The notes: generated by a model not told the origin, from the sequence alone. A DNA stretch of 64,000 bases from Plantactinospora sp. BC1 (GCF_003030345.1 NZ_CP028158.1:5580001-5644000); one strand, 5' to 3'. Shown: positions 1 to 7,679, counted from the first letter of the stretch. Translations and numbers: made by a program.

Positions 1-1
1 C

Positions 2-469
2 ACCCCGGAGACCTTCCGGACCGACCGGTTGATCGCCTGCGAGGTGCTGACCCCGGACGGCAACTGGTCGTCGTACCCACCGCACAAGCACGACGAGGAG
101 CGGGCCGGGGCGGAGGCGGTGCTGGAGGAGATCTACTACTTCGAGGTCGGCGCCGGCCCGACCGGTACCCCCGGCCACGGCTACCAGCGGGTCTACGGCA
201 CCGCGGCCCGGCCGATCGAGGTACTGGCCGAGGTCCGCTCCGGCGACACGGTCCTGGTCCCGTACGGCTGGCACGGCCCGTCGATCGCCGCACCGGGCCA
301 CCCGCTCTACTACCTGAACGCGATGGCCGGGCCGGCCGAGGAACCGGCCTGGTTGATCACCGACGATCCGGCGCACGCCTGGGTGCGCGCCTCCTGGGCC
401 GGCCAGCCGGTCGACCCGAGGCTCCCGTTCGGCCGCGACCTCCGGCCGCCCCCTGCCGACCTGCGCTGA
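2..469 (+). CDS. iolB: 5-deoxy-glucuronate isomerase IolB, C-terminal part (5' end outside window)
   Basis: IolB converts 5-deoxy-glucuronate to 2-deoxy-5-keto-gluconate in myo-inositol degradation. The reading frame is open from the first bases of the window, so only the last ~155 of about 300 residues are present. The visible part is a cupin fold typical of IolB, with the stretch EVLTPDGNWSSYPPHKHD carrying metal-binding histidines, followed by LEEIYYFEV and a late VPYGWHGP loop. It ends 34 nt before iolD, which has its own GGAGG site, so the two are probably co-transcribed. Identification is by family resemblance; the missing N-terminus lies upstream. Confidence 0.93.
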   Translation, partial: TPETFRTDRLIACEVLTPDGNWSSYPPHKHDEERAGAEAVLEEIYYFEVGAGPTGTPGHGYQRVYGTAARPIEVLAEVRSGDTVLVPYGWHGPSIAAPGHPLYYLNAMAGPAEEPAWLITDDPAHAWVRASWAGQPVDPRLPFGRDLRPPPADLR

Positions 470-503
470 CCGCCGGCGGCGCACCCACCGACCGGAGGCT
501 CCG

Positions 504-2390
504 ATGACGACGACGACCAGACTCACCGTCGGGCAGGCGCTGCTCCGGTTCCTCGCCGCGCAGTGGACCGAACGCGACGGCGTACGGCACCGGCTCTTCG
601 CCGGCTGTTTCGGCATCTTCGGGCACGGCAACGTCGCCGGGCTCGGTCAGGCACTTGCCGAGCACGAGATCGCCGGTGCCCCCGGGCTGCGCTACCTGCC
701 GGCCCGCAACGAGCAGGCGATGGTGCACGCCGCGGTCGGCTACGCCCGGATGCGCAACCGGCTGAGCACCTGGGCCTGCACCAGTTCGATCGGCCCGGGT
801 GCCACCAACATGGTCACCGGGGCGGCGCTGGCCACCATCAACCGGCTGCCGGTACTGCTGCTGCCCGGCGACGCGTTCGCCACCCGGGTGGCGACGCCGG
901 TGCTCCAGGAGCTGGAGGATCCGCGCGCGCCCGACGTCTCGGTCAACGACTGCTTCCGGCCGGTCTCCCGGTTCTTCGACCGGATCCACCGGCCGGAGCA
1001 GTTGCCCGGGGCCCTGCTCGGTGCGGTGCGGGTGCTCACCGATCCGGCCGAGACCGGGGCGGTGACCCTGGCGCTGCCGCAGGACGTGCAGGCCGAGGCG
1101 TACGACTGGCCGGTCGAACTCTTCGCCGAGCGGACCTGGCACGTACCCCGGCCGGTGCCGGAGCCGGCGGCGCTGGCCCGGGCGGCGGAGCTGCTGCGGA
1201 CGGCCCGCCGCCCGCTGCTGGTGGCCGGCGGCGGCGTGCTCTACGCCGAGGCGACCGCCGCGCTGCGCGAGTTCGCCGAGGTGACCGGCGTGCCGGTGGC
1301 GGTGACCCAGGCCGGCAAGGGTGCGCTGCCGTCGGACCATCCGCTGGCGGTCGGCGCGCTGGGGGTGACCGGCGGGCACGCCGCCAACGAGTTGGCCGCC
1401 GACGCCGACGTGGTGCTCGGGGTCGGCACCCGGTACACCGACTTCACCACCGCCTCCCGGACGCTCTTCGCCGATCCGGGGGTGCGGTTCGTCAACCTGA
1501 ACGTGGCCGCCTTCGACGCGGCGAAGCTCTCGGCGGTGCCGGTGCGGGCCGACGCCCGGGCCGGGCTGGAGGCGCTGACCGGGGCGCTTGCCGGCTGGTC
1601 CGCCCCGGCCGGGCACCGGCGGCGGGCCGAGCGGCTCGCCGCCGGCTGGGCGGCGACGGTCCGGGCGGTCTACGCGCGTCGGCACACGCCGCTGCCGGCC
1701 CAGACCGAGGTGCTGGGGGTACTCGACGAGGTGGTCGGCCCCCGGGACGTGCTGGTCTGCGCGGCCGGCTCGCTGCCCGGGGAGCTGCACCGGCTCTGGC
1801 GGGTACGCGACCCGCTCGGCTACCACGTGGAGTACGGCTACTCCTGCATGGGCTACGAGATCGCCGGCGGTCTCGGGGTGAAGCTGGCCGCGCCGGACCG
1901 GGAGGTCTTCGTCCTGGTGGGGGACGGCTCCTACCTGATGATGGCCCAGGAGCTGGTGACCTCGGTAGCCGAGGGGATCAAGCTGGTCGTGGTCCTGGTG
2001 CAGAACCACGGGTACGCCTCGATCGGCGCGCTCTCGGAGTCGGTCGGCGGGCAGCGGTTCGGCACCTCCCACCGCTACCGCGACCCGGAGAGCGGGCGGC
2101 TGGCCGGGCCGGTGTTGCCGGTGGATCTGGCCGCGAACGCGGCGAGCCTGGGTGCCGAGGTGTTCCGGGCCCGGGGTGTCGACGAGTTGCGGGTGGCGCT
2201 GGGCAGGGCGCGGGAGTCCGGGCGTACCGCGGTGGTGCACGTCGAGACCGATCCGCTGGCGCCGGGGCCGGCCGGCGGTGCCTGGTGGGACGTGCCGGTG
2301 GCCGAGGTGTCGGCGCTGGAGAGCGCGGTCGAGGCGCGGGTGGCGTACGAGCGGGGCAGAGCCGCCCGGCGCAACTATTTGCAACCGTAG
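504..2390 (+). CDS. iolD: 3D-(3,5/4)-trihydroxycyclohexane-1,2-dione hydrolase IolD
   Basis: This ThDP-dependent ring-opening hydrolase of the inositol pathway makes 5-deoxy-glucuronate, the substrate of IolB encoded just upstream. The 628-residue length fits the family. The N-terminal PYR domain has the ARNEQAMVHAAVGYAR segment with the conserved glutamate near residue 70. The C-terminal PP domain has GDGSYLMMAQEL near residue 473, the start of the ThDP/Mg motif, with the closing asparagine in QNHGYASIG near residue 500. The ATG at 504 follows a GGAGG ribosome site. The stop overlaps the first repeat of the putative operator of the next gene. Confidence 0.95.
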   Translation: MTTTTRLTVGQALLRFLAAQWTERDGVRHRLFAGCFGIFGHGNVAGLGQALAEHEIAGAPGLRYLPARNEQAMVHAAVGYARMRNRLSTWACTSSIGPGATNMVTGAALATINRLPVLLLPGDAFATRVATPVLQELEDPRAPDVSVNDCFRPVSRFFDRIHRPEQLPGALLGAVRVLTDPAETGAVTLALPQDVQAEAYDWPVELFAERTWHVPRPVPEPAALARAAELLRTARRPLLVAGGGVLYAEATAALREFAEVTGVPVAVTQAGKGALPSDHPLAVGALGVTGGHAANELAADADVVLGVGTRYTDFTTASRTLFADPGVRFVNLNVAAFDAAKLSAVPVRADARAGLEALTGALAGWSAPAGHRRRAERLAAGWAATVRAVYARRHTPLPAQTEVLGVLDEVVGPRDVLVCAAGSLPGELHRLWRVRDPLGYHVEYGYSCMGYEIAGGLGVKLAAPDREVFVLVGDGSYLMMAQELVTSVAEGIKLVVVLVQNHGYASIGALSESVGGQRFGTSHRYRDPESGRLAGPVLPVDLAANAASLGAEVFRARGVDELRVALGRARESGRTAVVHVETDPLAPGPAGGAWWDVPVAEVSALESAVEARVAYERGRAARRNYLQP

Positions 2391-2422
2391 TTGTGCAATA
2401 GCTCTTGCGCAATTGCTCTTGC
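2379..2422 (+). promoter_or_regulatory. Repeated TTGYGCAA-type operator before the ArsR gene
   Basis: Two 14-bp direct repeats (TTGTGCAATAGCTC at 2391 and TTGCGCAATTGCTC at 2405) run into a third TTGC at 2419. They are preceded by TTGCAACCGTAG at 2379. Each unit contains the near-palindrome TTGYGCAA. The block sits directly upstream of an ArsR-family gene and is AT-rich for this genome, so an autoregulatory operator is the natural inference. No regulator binding is shown by the sequence itself. Confidence 0.5.
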
Positions 2423-2440
2423 CTGTGTCAGCGTAGGCAC

Positions 2441-3013
2441 ATGAAGAGAGAGGTCCGCCAGGTCACCGACTCCCGGGTGCTGGCCGCGATGTCCCACCCA
2501 CTGCGCCGCCGGCTGATGGACGTGCTCAAGGTCTACGGCCCGGCCACCGTCAGCGCGCTGGCCGAGCGCACCGGCCAGGCGGTGGCGAACGTCAGCCACC
2601 ACCTGAAGGTGCTCGCCGCCGCCGACCTGGTCCAGGAGGCCCCCGAACTGGCCCGGGACCGCCGGGAGCGGTGGTGGCGGCTGGTCTCGGCCGGGCTGCG
2701 CTGGTCCAGCGCCGACTTCGCCGACGACCCGTCCCGGGAGGCGGTGCAGCAGGCCGCCGTCTCACTCAACCTCGACCGCCAGGTCGGGCTGGTCCGGGAC
2801 TGGCACGCCACCGGTCCCGACGAGCGGGCCGCCTGGGGTGAGGCGCCCTTCTCCACCGACCGCTGGCTGCGGTTCACCCCGGCCGAACTGGCCGAGTTCG
2901 AGGCCGAACTGCTCGCCCTGCTCGCCCGGTGGGGCGACCGCGAGCTGCCCGAGGACGGGCAGCGCCGCGAGCCGGTCTTCTTCTTCGCCTACGGCATCCC
3001 GGCCCAGCCCTGA
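2441..3013 (+). CDS. ArsR-family winged-helix transcriptional regulator
   Basis: This 190-residue protein has an N-terminal winged helix-turn-helix (residues ~8-85): SHPLRRRLMDVLKVYGPATV, then a recognition helix around QAVANVSHHLKVL. The longer C-terminal part, rich in W and E, resembles the effector half of ArsR/helix-turn-helix-20 proteins. It lies 39 nt upstream of an MFS exporter, so it probably represses that transporter and itself through the repeats at 2379-2422. The ATG at 2441 has no clear Shine-Dalgarno sequence, so initiation may be leaderless. The ligand is unknown. It is unlikely to be the inositol regulator, because iolB and iolD run into it without their own regulator here. 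Confidence 0.85.
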   Translation: MKREVRQVTDSRVLAAMSHPLRRRLMDVLKVYGPATVSALAERTGQAVANVSHHLKVLAAADLVQEAPELARDRRERWWRLVSAGLRWSSADFADDPSREAVQQAAVSLNLDRQVGLVRDWHATGPDERAAWGEAPFSTDRWLRFTPAELAEFEAELLALLARWGDRELPEDGQRREPVFFFAYGIPAQP

Positions 3014-3051
3014 ACCGGCCGGCGGGCGAGCGAGCGAGACGAGGAGAAGAG

Positions 3052-4362
3052 ATGAGCCTGCTCCGGCATCGGGACTTCCGGCTGCTCTGGATCGGCCAGG
3101 CCGGCAGCACCTTCGGCGCCAGCGTCACCAGCGTGGCGCTGCCGCTGGTCGCGGTCGCCACCCTCGACGCCAGCACCTTCCAGGTGGCGCTGCTGACCGC
3201 CGCCGCGTGGCTGCCCTGGCTGCTGGTCGGGCTGCCGGCCGGCGCCCTGGTGGACCGGCTGCGCTGCCGGCCGGTGATGGTGACCTGCGACCTGGTCGCC
3301 GCGCTGCTCTTCGCCAGCGTGCCGGTCGCCGGCTGGCTCGGGGCACTCAGCATCGGGCACCTGCTGGCCGTCGCGCTGGCCGGCGGCACGGTGAGCGTCT
3401 TCTTCAAGACCGCGTACCAGGTCTACCTGCCCACCCTGCTCGACCGGGCCGACCTGGCCGAGGGGAACGCGAAGCTCCAGGGCACCGAGGCGGTCGCCCA
3501 GGTGGCCGGTCCGGGCGCCGCCGGCCTGCTGGCCAGCCTGGTCGGCGCGGCCACCGCGCTGCTGGCGGACGTGCTCGGCTTCCTCTGCTCGGCCGCCTGC
3601 CTGCTGTCGATCCGCAGCAGGGAGCCACGCCGGGCCGCCGATCCGGCGGCGGGTCTCGGCCGGCAGATCGCCGAGGGGGTACGCTTCACCGCCCGCGATC
3701 CCTACCTGCGGGTACTCACCGTCTGGGGTGGGGTCAGCAACCTCGGCCTGATCGGCTACCAGGCGATCCTGGTCGTCTTCCTGGTCCGCGAGGTCGGGCT
3801 CGGCCCGGGTGCCGTCGGCGGCCTGGTCGCCGTGATGAGCCTCGGCGGGGTCATCGGCGCCGCGATCGCCACCACGCTCTCCCGGCGACTCGGCAGTGCC
3901 CGCGCGCTGCTGCTCTGCGCCCTCGGCGCCGAACCCTTCGGACTGCTGATCCCGATGACCGCACCCGGTGCCCGGCTCGCCCTGCCGGTGCTCGCCGGAG
4001 TGGTGATCGGCGCCGGAGTGGTCGCCGGCAACGTGGTCAAGGCCGGCTTCCGCCAGGCGTACGTGCCACACCGGCTGCTCGGCCGGGTCAGCGTGACCAT
4101 GCAGGTGGTCAACCTCGGCACCATCCCGCTCGGTGCCGTACTCGGCGGTGCCCTCGGTACGGCACTCGGGCTCCGCCCGGCGATGTGGGTGATCACCACC
4201 GGGCTGGCGCTGAGCGGGCTGATCCTGCTGGTCGGCCCGCTGCGCAAGCGCCGCGACCTGCCCGAACCGGAGCACGACGCCGAACCGCCGGAGCCCGACG
4301 CGGAACTCCCCGCGCCGGCCCGGTCAGTGCGTCGCGAACTGCTCAGCGCGGCTGAACGTTAG
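3052..4362 (+). CDS. MFS transporter (DHA3-like exporter)
   Basis: This 436-residue integral membrane protein has about 12 predicted hydrophobic segments. It opens with [20 protein letters not shown], the usual start of MFS_3/enterobactin-exporter-like proteins, followed by the loop [10 protein letters not shown] after TM2. The ATG at 3052 follows AGGAGAAGAG; earlier in-frame codons would overlap the ArsR gene and lack a ribosome site. The C-terminus is charged and Pro/Glu-rich. It probably effluxes a small molecule under control of the upstream ArsR protein. Its last 20 bases overlap the convergent cold-shock gene. Confidence 0.88.
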   Translation: MSLLRHRDFRLLWIGQAGSTFGASVTSVALPLVAVATLDASTFQVALLTAAAWLPWLLVGLPAGALVDRLRCRPVMVTCDLVAALLFASVPVAGWLGALSIGHLLAVALAGGTVSVFFKTAYQVYLPTLLDRADLAEGNAKLQGTEAVAQVAGPGAAGLLASLVGAATALLADVLGFLCSAACLLSIRSREPRRAADPAAGLGRQIAEGVRFTARDPYLRVLTVWGGVSNLGLIGYQAILVVFLVREVGLGPGAVGGLVAVMSLGGVIGAAIATTLSRRLGSARALLLCALGAEPFGLLIPMTAPGARLALPVLAGVVIGAGVVAGNVVKAGFRQAYVPHRLLGRVSVTMQVVNLGTIPLGAVLGGALGTALGLRPAMWVITTGLALSGLILLVGPLRKRRDLPEPEHDAEPPEPDAELPAPARSVRRELLSAAER

Positions 4363-4546
4363 CCGCCTGCGGGCCCTTGTCGCCCTGGGTGACGTCGAAC
4401 TCGACCTTCTGCCCCTCGTTGAGCTCGCGGTAGCCGGACGTCGCGATCGCGGAGTAGTGGACGAAGACGTCCGGCCCCCCGCCGTCCTGCTCGATGAAGC
4501 CGAAGCCCTTTTCCGAGTTGAACCACTTGACGGTTCCGCTTGCCAT
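4343..4546 (-). CDS. Cold-shock protein, CspA family
   Basis: This 67-residue single cold-shock domain binds single-stranded RNA and DNA and acts as an RNA chaperone. Both nucleic-acid-binding motifs are intact: KGFGFI (RNP1, residues ~14-19) and VFVHYSAI (RNP2, residues ~27-34). The ATG follows AAAGGAG. The gene converges on the MFS gene and their stop-codon ends overlap by 20 bp. The upstream region to 4766 is shared with the divergent DedA gene. Confidence 0.96.
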   Translation of the reverse strand: MASGTVKWFNSEKGFGFIEQDGGGPDVFVHYSAIATSGYRELNEGQKVEFDVTQGDKGPQAANVQPR

Positions 4547-4753
4547 GGGTGTCTCCTTTGCGGCGCGCCCGGTGCGTGGCGTGCCTCGTACGCCACCGAC
4601 AGTAGCCTCCCCGGGTCGCCGGTGCGGGCGGAAGTCGGGAGTCGTACAAACCTCCGGCCTACGCCGGACGGCGGAGTCACCCCTAGGCGGAGTCAGGGTT
4701 GCCCACGCCGCTTACCAGGGCTCGACCCGGATGTCCAGGTGGCGTTCCGCCCG

Positions 4754-4759
4754 TAACGT
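4754..4759 (+). promoter_or_regulatory. -10 box TAACGT, leaderless start of DedA gene
   Basis: TAACGT lies exactly 7 nt before the GTG at 4767, so transcription would start at or next to the start codon. There is no Shine-Dalgarno sequence. The same hexamer and spacing precede sufR at 45863. Confidence 0.55.
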
Positions 4760-4766
4760 TCCTGAC

Positions 4767-5375
4767 GTGGCGGACTGGCTGGTTCAGGTGGGGGAACTGC
4801 CGTCGGGAGTCTTTCTGGCGGTGCTCGGCGGTGTCATGATGCTGGACGCGATTCCGCTGCTCGGCGTACTCGTACCGGGCGACGTCGCGGTACTGGCCGC
4901 GGTGGGGGTCGGCCGGCCGGCGAGTCTGGGGGCGTTCCTGGCGGTGATCGGCGGCTGCCTCGGCGGCTGGTCGCTGACCTTCTTCGCCGGTCGACGGTTC
5001 GGTGCCCGGCTGCGGCGCAGCCGTACCGGGGCGTGGATCGGGGAGGCGCGCTGGTCGGCCGCCGAGCGGATCCTCGGCAGTGGCGGGGGCCGGATGGTGA
5101 TGGTCGCGCCGTTCCTGCCGGTGCTGAACGCGCTGCTGCCGCTCGCCGCGGGCGGGCTGCGGATGTCGTACCGGAGGTTCCTGGGTTTCGCGGCCGTCGG
5201 CGCGGTGCTCTGGGCCGGGCTCTACATGGTGCTCGGGATCCTGGCCCGGTCGGTCGGCGGGCTGCTGCCCGGCGAGTCGTTCGCGCTGCTCGGCACGGTG
5301 GGCTTCGGGATGGTCTTCGGCGGCCTCGTCCTGCTGGGCGTACGCCGCCGGCTCGCCGCGACGGTCCAGGGCTGA
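4767..5375 (+). CDS. DedA/VTT-family membrane protein
   Basis: This 202-residue polytopic membrane protein shows the DedA pattern: the re-entrant region IPLLGVLVPGDVAVLAAVG (residues ~29-47), later FFAGRRFG, then FLPVLNALLPLAAGGLRMSYRRF, the second conserved half. DedA proteins are linked to lipid-carrier and phospholipid transport and to envelope homeostasis. The GTG at 4767 is chosen because a TAACGT -10 box sits 7 nt upstream and the open frame further upstream runs antisense through the cold-shock gene. Confidence 0.85.
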   Translation: MADWLVQVGELPSGVFLAVLGGVMMLDAIPLLGVLVPGDVAVLAAVGVGRPASLGAFLAVIGGCLGGWSLTFFAGRRFGARLRRSRTGAWIGEARWSAAERILGSGGGRMVMVAPFLPVLNALLPLAAGGLRMSYRRFLGFAAVGAVLWAGLYMVLGILARSVGGLLPGESFALLGTVGFGMVFGGLVLLGVRRRLAATVQG

Positions 5376-5605
5376 CGGCGGCTGTCGGTGGTCGGGGGGT
5401 GATGGGTGGCGTCGGCCGGCTGGGGCCGCCGGCCGGTGCCACCCGGGGGGACGCGGTACGCGGTCACGGGGTGCCGGGACGGGTCGGGGCAACGGCCGGT
5501 CGGGGGACGTGGTCGCGCAGCCGCTGCGGACCGGCGGCCGGTCAGGGGGTGACCGGCCGCCGGTGCCGGGCGATGTCGCCGGGCGGGGCGGGTCGCTGCC
5601 CGACC

Positions 5606-5655
5606 GGCATACTGGGCTGCCATGGTGTGACTGGCATACTGGGCTGCCATGGTGT
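5606..5655 (+). repeat. 27-bp tandem duplication over a promoter and start codon
   Basis: A 23-bp sequence beginning GGCATACTGGGCTGCC occurs at 5606-5628 and again at 5633-5655 (period 27). Each copy carries a CATACT -10-like box and an ATG 8 nt later. The first copy reads ATG-GTG-TGA, a two-codon ORF. The second copy's ATG is the start of the SCO4848-like gene. The rest of 5376-5605 holds nothing I can support. Confidence 0.8.
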
Positions 5656-5917
5656 TGTCGCGGCGCTGGGCCGGTTTCCTGATCCTGGTCGGTGTGTGGA
5701 CCTGGGTGATCTGGCCCCGGTTCGCCGTCGCGATCTGGAACGACGCCCGAGCCTGGTCGACCGGGGAGATCGGGCAGGGCAGCCCGACCGGTTTCCTCTG
5801 GTGCACGCGCTGCTGATCGGGGCGTCCCTGGCGATCGGCAGCACGGTCGGCATCCTCGGCGTACGCGGCTGGCGGGCCGGGCGGCCTCCGCGATCCGCGA
5901 GCCCGCCTCGTTCCTGA
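5649..5917 (+). pseudogene. SCO4848-family small membrane protein, frameshifted
   Basis: Read from ATG 5649, the frame gives MVLSRRWAGFLILVGVWTWV and continues to GSPTGFLW. It then runs into a stop within five codons. The frame one base earlier from 5801 continues the family perfectly: VHALLIGASLAIGSTVGI followed by LGVRGWRAG, ending at 5917. In this family tryptophan is followed by Val-His, so the sequence TGGTG at 5799-5803 should read TGGGTG; one G is missing from a G run. The intact protein would be ~90 residues with two membrane helices. This is either a real inactivation or a base-call error. Confidence 0.8.
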
Positions 5918-5982
5918 GCTGCGCGCGGCGTGGTTCGGCGCCGGCCGGCGTACCCCCGTCACCACCACCGCCGGCCGGCGAG

Positions 5983-6056
5983 TCATGGGCCCCGGTGTCG
6001 AACCGGGCACACCGCCATCATGAGTGGCGGCCGAGCAGCCAACGCCCGCGCCCATG
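5983..6056 (-). tRNA. tRNA-Met(CAT)-like
   Basis: A perfect 7-bp acceptor stem (CATGGGC/GCCCATG), a 5-bp T stem around TTCGACA and the anticodon loop CTCATGA give anticodon CAT. The D arm is unusual (GGGC/GCTC with extra bases before the anticodon stem). CAT could be elongator Met or, after lysidine modification, Ile. No CCA is encoded. It is the last tRNA of the array. Confidence 0.75.
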
Positions 6057-6078
6057 GAATCCACAGTGGACGGCATCG

Positions 6079-6151
6079 AGACCTCGTCGGGAGTCGAACC
6101 CGCAGCACCCGCTTTGCAGGCGGGGCGCCCCACCGGGGACGAAACGAGGCC
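6079..6151 (-). tRNA. tRNA-Cys(GCA)
   Basis: The acceptor GGCCTCG/CGAGGTC has one G-T pair. The anticodon stem CCCGC/GCGGG holds loop CTGCAAA, anticodon GCA. The discriminator is U73, the Cys identity base. The T stem has one mismatch at 49:65. Confidence 0.87.
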
Positions 6152-6179
6152 GGGCTGTGCCCGAGGATCGGGCACGACG

Positions 6180-6262
6180 TGCGGGCGGGAGGACTCGAAC
6201 CCCCTCAGCGCGAAGCACCTGTTCTACAGACAGGCCCGACTCTCCAGCGTCGGCGCACCCGC
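6180..6262 (-). tRNA. tRNA-Tyr(GTA)
   Basis: The acceptor GCGGGTG/CGCCCGC, anticodon loop CTGTAGA (GTA) in stem CCTGT/ACAGG, and a long variable arm as expected for bacterial tRNA-Tyr. Length is 83 nt and A73 is present. Confidence 0.92.
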
Positions 6263-6265
6263 ATG

Positions 6266-6340
6266 GGTGACTGGCGGGACTCGAACCCAGCGACCTCCGG
6301 ATCCACAGTCCGGCGCTCTTCCGGCTGAGCTACAGTCACC
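6266..6340 (-). tRNA. tRNA-His(GTG)
   Basis: The 8-bp acceptor GGTGACTG/CAGTCACC includes the His-specific G-1:C73 pair. The anticodon loop is CTGTGGA (GTG). The T stem CTGGG/CCCGC has a C49:C65 mismatch, so the gene is slightly off consensus. Confidence 0.85.
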
Positions 6341-6359
6341 ATCGCGGCCGGTCGGCCGG

Positions 6360-6432
6360 TACCCGGACCTGGGATCGAACCAGGGACCTCCTCGGTGTGG
6401 ACGAGGCGCTGCCACCACTGAGCTATCCGGGC
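6360..6432 (-). tRNA. tRNA-Val(CAC)-like with C33
   Basis: Acceptor GCCCGGA/TCCGGGT and T stem CCTGG/CCAGG are good. The anticodon stem CCTCG/CGAGG holds loop TCCACAC. By position the anticodon is CAC, but base 33 is C instead of the near-universal U. The D stem is only 3 bp. Confidence 0.65.
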
Positions 6433-6457
6433 GTCGCTCCCCGGGCGGGGAGACAGG

Positions 6458-6531
6458 TAGCGCCGACGGGATTCGAACCCGCGAAATCCAGGGTGAAAGC
6501 CTGGCGACTCTTGCCACTCGTCCACGGCGCC
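6458..6531 (-). tRNA. tRNA-Glu(TTC)
   Basis: Acceptor GGCGCCG/CGGCGCT, anticodon stem CCAGG/CCTGG with loop CTTTCAC (TTC), and T loop TTCGAAT. A73 is present and no CCA is encoded. Confidence 0.9.
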
Positions 6532-6538
6532 GTGTGAG

Positions 6539-6611
6539 TGTTCCGGGCTGGACTCGAACCAGCGACCCTCGCGATGTCGACGCGATGCTCTCCCGACTGA
6601 GCTACCGGAAC
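6539..6611 (-). tRNA. tRNA-Val(GAC)-like with C33
   Basis: All four stems pair well: acceptor GTTCCGG/CCGGAAC, D stem GCTC/GAGC, anticodon stem TCGCG/CGCGA, T stem GCTGG/CCAGC. The loop TCGACAT places GAC at 34-36, with C at position 33. Confidence 0.75.
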
Positions 6612-6613
6612 GG

Positions 6614-6685
6614 GGGCGGGACCGGGAGTCGAACCCGGAGCCTGCGGCTTGTGAGACCGCCGCGCTACCACTGCGCCATCGGAGC
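6614..6685 (-). tRNA. tRNA-Val(CAC) with unpaired acceptor stem, probably decayed
   Basis: The anticodon loop CTCACAA (CAC), T stem CCGGG/CCCGG and D arm are normal. The acceptor strands GCTCCGA and TCCCGCC pair at only 4 of 7 positions (one of them wobble). It looks like a hybrid or damaged gene. Confidence 0.6.
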
Positions 6686-6687
6686 AG

Positions 6688-6761
6688 TACGCCGCCAGGG
6701 ACTTGAACCCTGAACCCACGCATTAAGAGTGCGTTGCTCTGACCAGTTGAGCTAGCGGCGC
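6688..6761 (-). tRNA. tRNA-Lys(CTT)
   Basis: Acceptor GCGCCGC/GCGGCGT with a G1-U72 pair, anticodon loop CTCTTAA (CTT), T stem CAGGG/CCCTG with loop TTCAAGT, and A73. It is the last tRNA before the LAGLIDADG island. Confidence 0.92.
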
Positions 6762-6840
6762 AGGCTGTGCTTGACCAGCCAAAGTTAGGGGCCGTTTGGC
6801 GCTTCGGTGAGATTGGTGGACCCCTTGATCAGCGAGTGAT

Positions 6841-7335
6841 TTGAGGCTCCCATGGACTATTGGATCTGATAGATTGTATCCATGCTATCCGACGTGGATA
6901 CTCGCCTGGACTGCCGGCATTTTGGACGGCGACGGAACCATTACATTGAGCGTCAACGGTAGCAATGGTTCACGCTTCAGGAGGCCAGTCATTTGCGTTG
7001 ACAACACCGACCAAGAGATACTTGAAGAGTTGCGGCGCCTTCACGGGGGTGGTCTCGTCGCCAAGCAAAGGTACCGTGAGCACCATAGACAAGCCTGGTC
7101 ATGGCGACTATATGGAGCCGGCAATATCGTCGAACTTCTGCGTCAGATCCTTCCCTACATGCGGTGTCAAGTCAAGGTAGAGCGCGCGCGCATGTTGGTT
7201 GAGGAGTACAAGGCGATAACGCGGAGAAACGGTCGCTACACCTCGCAGGCGCGCGCAGCTAAGATCGATTTTGAAACTCGTTTCATGGCGATAGGCTCCG
7301 GGCGCGGAAAACAATGTCGTCCGGTTGTGTCTTGA
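6841..7335 (+). CDS. LAGLIDADG-type homing endonuclease
   Basis: The ORF encodes ~164 residues with one LAGLIDADG helix, WTAGILDGDGTI (residues ~23-34), followed by the usual beta-strand region and CQVKVERARMLVEEY late in the protein. A single motif at this length suggests a homodimeric enzyme that cuts a specific site and promotes its own spread. It is on the strand opposite to the tRNAs and is near 50% GC, far below its surroundings, so it is probably a recent arrival. There is no in-frame ATG: TTG 6841 or TTG 6874 are the possible starts. I see no split tRNA or intron ends around it, so it looks free-standing. Confidence 0.8.
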   Translation: MRLPWTIGSDRLYPCYPTWILAWTAGILDGDGTITLSVNGSNGSRFRRPVICVDNTDQEILEELRRLHGGGLVAKQRYREHHRQAWSWRLYGAGNIVELLRQILPYMRCQVKVERARMLVEEYKAITRRNGRYTSQARAAKIDFETRFMAIGSGRGKQCRPVVS

Positions 7336-7337
7336 AT

Positions 7338-7435
7338 GAGGCCTTATCTACTGTGGCCTCAAGACCGGTCGCCCGCCACCGGGCGGCGCCTTCCGAGAGT
7401 TTGGCGGACCCCCGGGGTATGCCCGACCCCGGGGG
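7338..7435. other. Run of three hairpins after the endonuclease ORF
   Basis: Three inverted repeats follow each other: GAGGCC/GGCCTC (7338-7360, 11-nt loop), CGCCCG/CGGGCG (7370-7385, 4-nt loop) and CCCCCGGGG/CCCCGGGGG (7409-7435, 9-nt loop). The first starts 2 nt after the endonuclease stop and could terminate its transcript. The set may belong to a structured RNA. 7436-7531 holds nothing I can name. Confidence 0.5.
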
Positions 7436-7531
7436 CCCTGAAGTTCCACCCGTTCGCACGCCAGCGGCGTTTAAGCTCCACGATCAGTCTGCAGTCGACG
7501 TGCTTTGCCATTAAGCGACCGCCGCAGGGAG

Positions 7532-7658
7532 AGCGGCAGACTGGACTCGAACCAGCATCTCGTCGAGATCGTCGTGGTCGGTAGATCTGGCGATCGGTGG
7601 GGGTGCTGAGTCTGGAGCGATAGTCTCAGCCTGCTCGGCGCCGGTCTGCCTCTGCCGG
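7532..7658 (-). pseudogene. tRNA-like remnant (T arm and acceptor 3' strand clear, anticodon unreadable)
   Basis: The 3' part is a clean T arm (GCTGG-TTCGAGT-CCAGT) plus acceptor strand CTGCCGC. The best 5' partner, CCGGCAG, lies ~120 nt away and pairs at 6 of 7 positions. Between them are hairpins (GCTGAG/CTCAGC and ATCTC/GAGAT) but no standard 5-7-5 anticodon arm. It could be a decayed class II tRNA or a tRNA carrying inserted sequence. Confidence 0.4.
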
Positions 7659-7679
7659 TTGGGCCACCTCGGCCCGGAG

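Noticed and set aside
357-2384. Long antisense open frame across iolD (675 codons)
   Set aside because: High-GC shadow frame. Its translation is Arg/Gly/Pro/His-rich with no domain, while the plus-strand iolD is unmistakable. The same applies to the long antisense frames over uvrA/uvrC, tkt, suf and pgi.
6762-7531. Group I intron or GOLLD-type RNA around the LAGLIDADG ORF
   Set aside because: No split tRNA halves, no intron core I can recognise, and the ORF is antisense to the tRNAs. The hairpins alone are not enough.
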